From an uncultured Clostridium sp. (lineage in GTDB: Bacteria > Bacillota > Clostridia > TANB77 > CAG-508), in contig CAMMLF010000016.1 of assembly GCA_946497585.1 (NCBI GenBank), positions 1-17,669 of the forward strand: a stretch of DNA of 17,669 bases, read 5' to 3'. The notes below the pieces were generated by a model. It worked only from the letters and a program-made list of their open reading frames with translations. It made no database searches and was not told where the DNA came from. A program made the position numbers and the translations under genes. Of this stretch, positions 13,335-17,669 are shown in pieces. The stretch's first letter is position 1; each line of letters begins with the position of its first letter.

Positions 13335-14177
13335 ATGACAATTAAAGAAGCATTAGAATTAGCAAAACAAAGTTTAGATAATATTGAGGCAAAAGTGTTA
13401 TTAAAACACATATTGAAGGAAGACAACTCATATATTATAGCTAATAGCAATAAAAATATTTCAAATGAATGCGAGCAAGAGCTATTAAATTCACTAAACA
13501 AAATAAATGATGGGTATCCACTTCAATATATAACACATCATCAAGAGTTTATGGGACTAAATTTTGAAGTTAACGAAAATGTTCTAATACCTCAGCCTGA
13601 CACAGAAGTGCTTGTAGAAAATGCTATAAAATTTGTACTTGACTATAATAAAAATAATAATTTAAAAGAAAGTCACAAAACAGAGCAAGATGCTACTTTA
13701 AAAATTCTTGATTTATGCACAGGAAGTGGTGCAATAGCAATTAGCTTAAAAAAGTACTTACCAAATGTACAAGTTTTTGCGTCAGATATAAGCGAAGAGG
13801 CTTTAAAAGTGGCTAAAATTAACTCAAAGAAAAATGATGTACAAATTGAATTTATAAAATCAAATATGTTTGAGAATATAAAAGAAAAGTTTGACATTAT
13901 AGTATCTAACCCACCATATATAAAATCGAATGAAATTTTAAAGCTTTCAAAACAAGTACAAAACGAGCCAAAACTAGCTTTAGATGGAGGAAAAGATGGG
14001 CTTGATTTTTATAGGATAATTGCCAAAGAAGTTACAGATTATTTAAACAACGGTGGAGCAGTATTTTTAGAAATTGGTTTTGACCAAGGACAAGCTGTAA
14101 CGGAAATGTTTAAAAATTCAAAGATTATTAAAGATTATGCTGGCAATGACAGAGTAATGGTATGGATTACAAAATAA
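13335..14177 (+). CDS. prmC: Peptide chain release factor N5-glutamine methyltransferase PrmC
   Basis: PrmC methylates the Gln of the GGQ motif in release factors RF1 and RF2, which speeds peptide release. The product is 280 residues, normal for the family. It has a helical N-terminal substrate-binding domain, a hinge with FEVNENVLIPQPDTEVLVE, and a SAM-binding fold with LDLCTGSGAIAISL (Asp126 to about 138). The catalytic NPPY is at 192-195. The ATG at 13335 is chosen because AAAGGG is 6 nt upstream; the in-frame ATG at 13320 has no ribosome site and would add five residues. In many Firmicutes prmC follows prfA; prfA is not present in this window, and whiA comes next instead. Confidence 0.95.
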   Translation: MTIKEALELAKQSLDNIEAKVLLKHILKEDNSYIIANSNKNISNECEQELLNSLNKINDGYPLQYITHHQEFMGLNFEVNENVLIPQPDTEVLVENAIKFVLDYNKNNNLKESHKTEQDATLKILDLCTGSGAIAISLKKYLPNVQVFASDISEEALKVAKINSKKNDVQIEFIKSNMFENIKEKFDIIVSNPPYIKSNEILKLSKQVQNEPKLALDGGKDGLDFYRIIAKEVTDYLNNGGAVFLEIGFDQGQAVTEMFKNSKIIKDYAGNDRVMVWITK

Positions 14178-14268
14178 AATTTAATTATTATATGGCTTGG
14201 AGAAGGTTCATTGGGTTAAATATGAAAATAGATAAAAAACAGTATAGTTAAAAAACTGGGAGGAATAG

Positions 14269-15102
14269 ATGGAATCTTTTTCTAGAAAAGTAAAAGAAGA
14301 ATTAAGCAAATTAAATAATTTATCAAACAAAAACCTTGTAAAATACGAATTACAGGGTTATTTGTTAACAGCAAATTCAAATAAATTTACTACTGAAAAT
14401 GAATACAATATAAACAGATTTAGCAAACTTTTAAGCAATAGTGGGCTTGATGATTTTAAAATAGAAATGCAGGGAAATAAGTTTTGCATTACAACTAAAA
14501 AGCAAATAGAAATAAATCAAGAAATTACAGATGTAGAAGAAGCTAAAGCAATAGTGAGAGGTAGCTTTATGGGAGCAGGCTCTATTTCAAACCCTAAAAG
14601 TAAATATCATCTAGAAATAGTGTTTCAAACAGAAGAAAATGCAGAAAAAATAAATTATATATTAAATCATTTTAATATTAATAGTAAGGTATTGCAAAGA
14701 GCTAAAAACTATATTGTATATATAAAAGATGGAGAAGAAATATCAAATTTCTTAGCTTTTATTGGTGCAAATAAAAGTGTACTTAAATTTGAAGAAAATA
14801 GAGTTATAAGAGATGTTAGAAACAATGTAAATAGAATAGTAAATTGCGAAACTGCAAATCTAAATAAAATAATTCAAACAGCAGTAAAACAGATTGAAGA
14901 TATAAAATTAATTAAGAAGAATAATAAATTTAATGACTTAAATGAAGGTGAAAAGGAACTTGCTGAGTTAAGAATGAAAAATCCAGAAGCATCATTAACT
15001 GAGCTTGGCAAAATGCTTGATAAGCCAATAAGTAAATCGGGTGTAAACCATAGGATGAAGGCGATTGAAGCAAAAGCAGAAGAAATTAAAAGAAATATGT
15101 AA
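14269..15102 (+). CDS. whiA: DNA-binding protein WhiA
   Basis: WhiA is a conserved Gram-positive protein with a degenerate LAGLIDADG homing-endonuclease fold and a C-terminal helix-turn-helix; it affects chromosome segregation and cell division in Firmicutes and sporulation in Streptomyces. The 277-residue product shows AIVRGSFMGAGSISNPKSKYHLEIVF, the DVRNNVNRIVNCETANLNK linker and the C-terminal ELRMKNPEASLTELGKMLDKPISKSGVNHRM. It is shorter than the usual 305-330 residues, with the loss mainly in the N-terminal half. GGGAGG is 5 nt upstream of the ATG. The usual neighbours rapZ and yvcK are absent. Confidence 0.94.
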   Translation: MESFSRKVKEELSKLNNLSNKNLVKYELQGYLLTANSNKFTTENEYNINRFSKLLSNSGLDDFKIEMQGNKFCITTKKQIEINQEITDVEEAKAIVRGSFMGAGSISNPKSKYHLEIVFQTEENAEKINYILNHFNINSKVLQRAKNYIVYIKDGEEISNFLAFIGANKSVLKFEENRVIRDVRNNVNRIVNCETANLNKIIQTAVKQIEDIKLIKKNNKFNDLNEGEKELAELRMKNPEASLTELGKMLDKPISKSGVNHRMKAIEAKAEEIKRNM

Positions 15103-15183
15103 TTTTGTACATTCACAGCTTAATAAAGATTAGTTACAATACAAATTTAGATTATATAACTTTAAGAAAGGTTAAATGCTTAA

Positions 15184-16323
15184 ATGAAAGAATTAGGAAT
15201 TTACATTCACATTCCATTTTGCAAAAGCAAATGCTTATATTGTGATTTTAATTCATTTGCTCAAAAAGATGATTGTATAGATAAATACATAAATGCAGTA
15301 AAAAAAGAAATTGAAAAATATGCACAAGAAAATAAAAATGTATTAGTTAAAACCATATATATTGGTGGAGGAACACCTTCATATATTAAAGAAAAATATA
15401 TTAAAGAAATAATACAAACGCTAAAGTCTAATTTTGAAATAAATCCAAATGCAGAAATAACAATAGAGGTAAATCCAGGAACAGTAAATAAGAGAAAATT
15501 GAATTGCTATTATGAAGCGGGAATAAATAGATTAAGTATTGGGCTTCAAAGCACAAATGATAAATTATTAAAATTAATTGGTAGAGTACATGATTTTGAG
15601 GATTTTTTAGAGACTGTTAAACTAGCAAATACAGTAGGCTTTACAAACATAAATGCGGATTGTATGATAGGACTTCCGAACCAAACTATATATGATGTCG
15701 AGGAAACACTAAATGTATTAATAAATTTAAGATTAACACATATATCTGTGTATTCACTTATTGTTGAACCGGGAACTCCTCTAGAAAAAAAGATTGAGTC
15801 GGGAGAATTAAAATTACCTGATGAAGAAATAGAAAGATATATGTATTGGTTTACAAAAAGAAAATTAGAAGAAAACGGCTATTTACATTATGAAATATCT
15901 AACTTTGCAAAACCACTTTTTAGAGCCAAACACAACTTAGATTGCTGGAGCCAAAAAGAATACAAAGGATTTGGAGTATCTGCAAGTTCATATGAAAATG
16001 GAGTAAGATATACCAATATTCCAAGTATAGAAAAATATATAGAAAATATAGAAAATGGAAAGTTTAGCAAAAATTATATTGTTGAAGAAAAGCAAGATCG
16101 AGAAGCAATGATGAAAGAATATATGCTTTTAGGACTTAGAAAAATTACAGGAGTAAGCATTAGTGAATTTAGAAAAAAGTTTGGCACAATACCAATGTTT
16201 AAGTATAATAAAGAAATTACTAAACTGACAGATGAAGGATTAATAGAATCAAATGGCATAAGTATTAGATTAACTAAAAAGGGATTGGATTTGGCAAATT
16301 TGGTTTGGGAAGAATTTGTGTAA
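15184..16323 (+). CDS. hemW: HemW, radical SAM heme chaperone
   Basis: HemW is related to oxygen-independent coproporphyrinogen oxidase but acts as a heme-binding chaperone in studied bacteria. The 379 residues include IYIHIPFCKSKCLYCDF, where Cys13, Cys17 and Cys20 should hold the 4Fe-4S cluster. Phe22 replaces the extra Cys of true HemN, which argues for HemW. IGGGTPS at 60-66 binds SAM, and the C-terminal HemN-type domain contains MLGLRKITGV-like sequence. Start choice is forced: an in-frame TAA precedes the ATG at 15184. The AAAGG site is 12 nt away and is better placed for a three-codon frame at 15176 that ends in an ATGA overlap with this start. No heme synthesis genes are nearby. Confidence 0.92.
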   Translation: MKELGIYIHIPFCKSKCLYCDFNSFAQKDDCIDKYINAVKKEIEKYAQENKNVLVKTIYIGGGTPSYIKEKYIKEIIQTLKSNFEINPNAEITIEVNPGTVNKRKLNCYYEAGINRLSIGLQSTNDKLLKLIGRVHDFEDFLETVKLANTVGFTNINADCMIGLPNQTIYDVEETLNVLINLRLTHISVYSLIVEPGTPLEKKIESGELKLPDEEIERYMYWFTKRKLEENGYLHYEISNFAKPLFRAKHNLDCWSQKEYKGFGVSASSYENGVRYTNIPSIEKYIENIENGKFSKNYIVEEKQDREAMMKEYMLLGLRKITGVSISEFRKKFGTIPMFKYNKEITKLTDEGLIESNGISIRLTKKGLDLANLVWEEFV

Positions 16324-16363
16324 TTTTGAAGTGTTTTATGTGTATGTTAAACAAAAAAACTGC

Positions 16364-16393
16364 TTGACAAACATATAAAACATAGTGTATAAT
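16364..16393 (+). promoter_or_regulatory. Promoter of rplU-rpmA
   Basis: TTGACA (16364-16369) and TATAAT (16388-16393) are separated by 18 bp. Transcription should begin near 16400, giving a leader of about 100 nt. Confidence 0.82.
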
Positions 16394-16399
16394 ATATAT

Positions 16400-16500
16400 C
16401 TGTAAACCGCCTAAGTCGGGTAGCTAAATTCTAGCGGTTTGCTAGATACCTTGCATTTATGCTTAGCGAGTATGAGAACGGAGGAGGTGCGAATAGCCCT
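16400..16500 (+). promoter_or_regulatory. L21-type ribosomal protein leader
   Basis: The leader before rplU folds into two stems. AAACCGC (from 16404) pairs with GCGGTTT about 25 nt later. ATACCTTGC (16447-16455) pairs with GCGAGTAT (16467-16474) with one bulge. The segment then runs into GAACGGAGGAGGTG and 11 further nt to the start codon. Position, size and the AACGGAGG end match the L21 leader of Firmicutes, thought to give feedback control by a ribosomal protein. Confidence 0.7.
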
Positions 16501-16818
16501 ATGTACGCAATAATAGAAAGTTGTGGAAAACAATACAAAGTATCAGAAGGAGATGTAGTTTACTTTGAAAAATTAGATACAGAAGAAGGAAAAAAAGTTA
16601 CATTTGATAACGTAGTACTTGTATCTGATGACAAAAACGTAAAAGTTGGAACTCCTTATGTAAAAGGTTGTAAAGTTGAAGGAACTGTAGTAGCTCATGG
16701 TAAAGGAAAGAAAATAATTGTTTACAAATATAAAGCTAAGAAAAACTACAGAAGAACACAAGGTCACAGACAACCATATACTAAGGTTGAAATAAAGTCA
16801 ATCAAAGTAGCTGAATAA
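16501..16818 (+). CDS. rplU: 50S ribosomal protein L21
   Basis: L21 binds 23S rRNA in the large subunit. The 105-residue protein starts MYAIIESCGKQYKVSEGD, the usual family start, and contains the C-terminal KYKAKKNYRRTQGHRQPYT signature. The ATG at 16501 is preferred over the in-frame ATG at 16459, because the additional 14 codons lie in the folded leader. The ribosome site GGAGGTG is 11 nt upstream, longer than normal, which fits a regulated leader. rpmA follows after 108 bp; the prp gene usually found between them in Firmicutes is absent. Confidence 0.97.
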   Translation: MYAIIESCGKQYKVSEGDVVYFEKLDTEEGKKVTFDNVVLVSDDKNVKVGTPYVKGCKVEGTVVAHGKGKKIIVYKYKAKKNYRRTQGHRQPYTKVEIKSIKVAE

Positions 16819-16926
16819 TTTTAAATTAACTAATTTAAATTGATTTACACAGATTTTGTAAATGGCATAGAACTTAGCCATTAAAATGTGAAATAAAATT
16901 AGAGTTGTAAAGGTAGGTGAAAATAC

Positions 16927-17259
16927 ATGGCACATCATAAAGGTCAAGGTAGTACCGATAACGGAAGAGATAGTGAGTCAAAAAGACTTGGTATAAAGAG
17001 AGCTGATGGTCAATTAGTAAATGCAGGAAACATTTTATTCAGACAAAGAGGAACAAAAATGCATCCAGGAACTAATGTTGGAATCGGAAGCGATGACACT
17101 TTATATGCAAAAATTACCGGTATAATGAAAGTTGAAAGATTGGGAAAAGATAAAAAGAAAATAAGCGTTTATCCAGAAGCACAAGTAAAAGCTGTTAAGA
17201 CAGAAAAGCCAGCAAAAAAAGAAACTGCTTCAAAAGCTAAGAAAGTGGCAAAAGCTTAA
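16927..17259 (+). CDS. rpmA: 50S ribosomal protein L27
   Basis: L27 lies near the peptidyl transferase centre of the 50S subunit, with its N-terminus reaching towards the P-site tRNA. The 110-residue protein begins MAHHKGQGSTDNGRDSESKRLG, so it lacks the short N-terminal extension that most Firmicutes L27 proteins carry and that the Prp protease removes. A TGA two codons upstream rules out a longer form. RQRGTKMHPGTNVGIGSDDTLYAK is conserved. A Lys/Ala-rich tail of about 20 residues extends beyond the usual end. GGTAGGTG is 7 nt upstream of the ATG. It is co-transcribed with rplU. Confidence 0.97.
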   Translation: MAHHKGQGSTDNGRDSESKRLGIKRADGQLVNAGNILFRQRGTKMHPGTNVGIGSDDTLYAKITGIMKVERLGKDKKKISVYPEAQVKAVKTEKPAKKETASKAKKVAKA

Positions 17260-17313
17260 TGAAATATTTTATCTATTAAGAATTCAATTTATTTAATAAA
17301 ATGAAAAAACAAA

Positions 17314-17349
17314 GAAGAAGCATTAAAAATTTTAATGTTTCTTTTTTTT
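17314..17349 (+). terminator. Intrinsic terminator after rpmA
   Basis: GAAGCATTAAA (from 17317) pairs with TTTAATGTTTC (to 17341) with one G-T pair and a tight A/T loop. Eight Ts follow at 17342-17349. A second stem (about 17350-17382, AATAAG with CTTATT) follows directly. Between it and the promoter at 17452 nothing is seen. Confidence 0.8.
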
Positions 17350-17451
17350 CTAAATAAGGAAAATTAAGTTTTCTTATTCAGCAAAAAATAACAAATTTTT
17401 TAGAATATTACCATTATACAAAAATGTAATAAATATGTAATATAAAATTTG

Positions 17452-17480
17452 TTGAAAAACAATATATGTTAGTATATAAT
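17452..17480 (+). promoter_or_regulatory. Promoter for the gene at the right edge
   Basis: TTGAAA (17452-17457) and TATAAT (17475-17480) are separated by 17 bp. The leader would be about 65 nt. Confidence 0.7.
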
Positions 17481-17552
17481 AAAAATGAAAATATGCGAAT
17501 GAAACGAAAAATTTTGTAAAAAATACATAATAAAAACAAATGAAGGTCAAGT

Positions 17553-17669
17553 ATGAATAGATTAGATTTAGAAAGATGTATAAAAGATAAGGATGAATAT
17601 GATAAAAAAATAAGAAGTTTAGATTATAAAATAGTCGAAACTTCTGTTCAAATGTATAATTCAAAAAGT
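17553..17669 (+). CDS. 5' end of an unknown gene, cut by the window
   Basis: An open frame of 39 codons runs from the ATG at 17553 to the window edge without a stop. GAAGG lies about 6 nt upstream and a good promoter about 70 bp upstream. The residues (MNRLDLERCIKDKDEYDKK and on) are charged and helix-prone. They do not resemble Obg, which often follows rpmA. No family can be named from this fragment. Confidence 0.6.
   Translation, partial: MNRLDLERCIKDKDEYDKKIRSLDYKIVETSVQMYNSKS

Noticed and set aside
16459..16500. A longer L21 with 14 extra N-terminal residues
   Set aside because: The extra codons lie within the folded leader and ribosome site, and L21 proteins start at MYAII.
17374..17664. 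A minus-strand frame at the right edge
   Set aside because: The Phe/Tyr-rich product is typical of reversed AT-rich non-coding DNA, and a plus-strand promoter and gene start occupy the same place.

Overview
The window reads as one chromosomal segment of a very AT-rich, low-GC Gram-positive bacterium, most likely a member of the Clostridia. Evidence seen: strong GGAGG-type ribosome sites, near-consensus sigma-A promoters with 17-18 bp spacers, the order rimP-nusA-infB-rbfA-nrnA-truB, a DUF1294 protein, WhiA, and an L21 leader upstream of rplU-rpmA. An uncultured gut lineage is a guess. Almost everything is core housekeeping; the unusual material is in the intergenic regions.

Layout. Positions 1-1701 (minus) hold an rluA-family pseudouridine synthase followed by a TraX-family membrane protein cut by the window edge. 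From 1816 to 2640 (plus) there is an unrecognised 130-aa protein behind a perfect promoter, then a small ribbon-helix-helix protein. Minus-strand genes follow: DUF1294 (2712-3050), YhbY (3131-3424) and tRNA-Gly(TCC) (3554-3627). The main plus-strand cluster starts at a promoter at 3769: rimP, nusA, infB, rbfA, nrnA, an inserted mntA-hepT toxin-antitoxin pair, then truB (ends 11949). After truB comes a roughly 230-nt structured region ending in six Ts, probably a non-coding RNA. Then an unrecognised single-pass membrane protein (12404), prmC, whiA, hemW, and rplU-rpmA behind a leader RNA. A terminator follows rpmA, and the 5' end of an unknown gene with its own promoter closes the window.

How the genes work together. 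RimP, RbfA and YhbY assist ribosome assembly; IF2 starts translation; NusA controls elongation and termination; TruB and RluA-type enzymes modify RNA; NrnA degrades nanoRNA; PrmC methylates release factors; L21 and L27 are 50S proteins. It is largely a translation neighbourhood, into which a MntA-HepT module and several repeats have been placed.

Most notable non-gene structure: (a) a 98-bp two-hairpin repeat present twice at about 92% identity, after the RHH gene and after hepT, with a third fragment near 3724; (b) a 160-bp MITE-like element with 27-bp inverted ends and a GC-rich core between rbfA and nrnA; (c) the structured region after truB; (d) two overlapping perfect hairpins between hepT and truB. 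Several usual partners are missing: ylxR and ylxQ between nusA and infB, and prp between rplU and rpmA. The missing prp matches an L27 that lacks the cleavable N-terminal extension.
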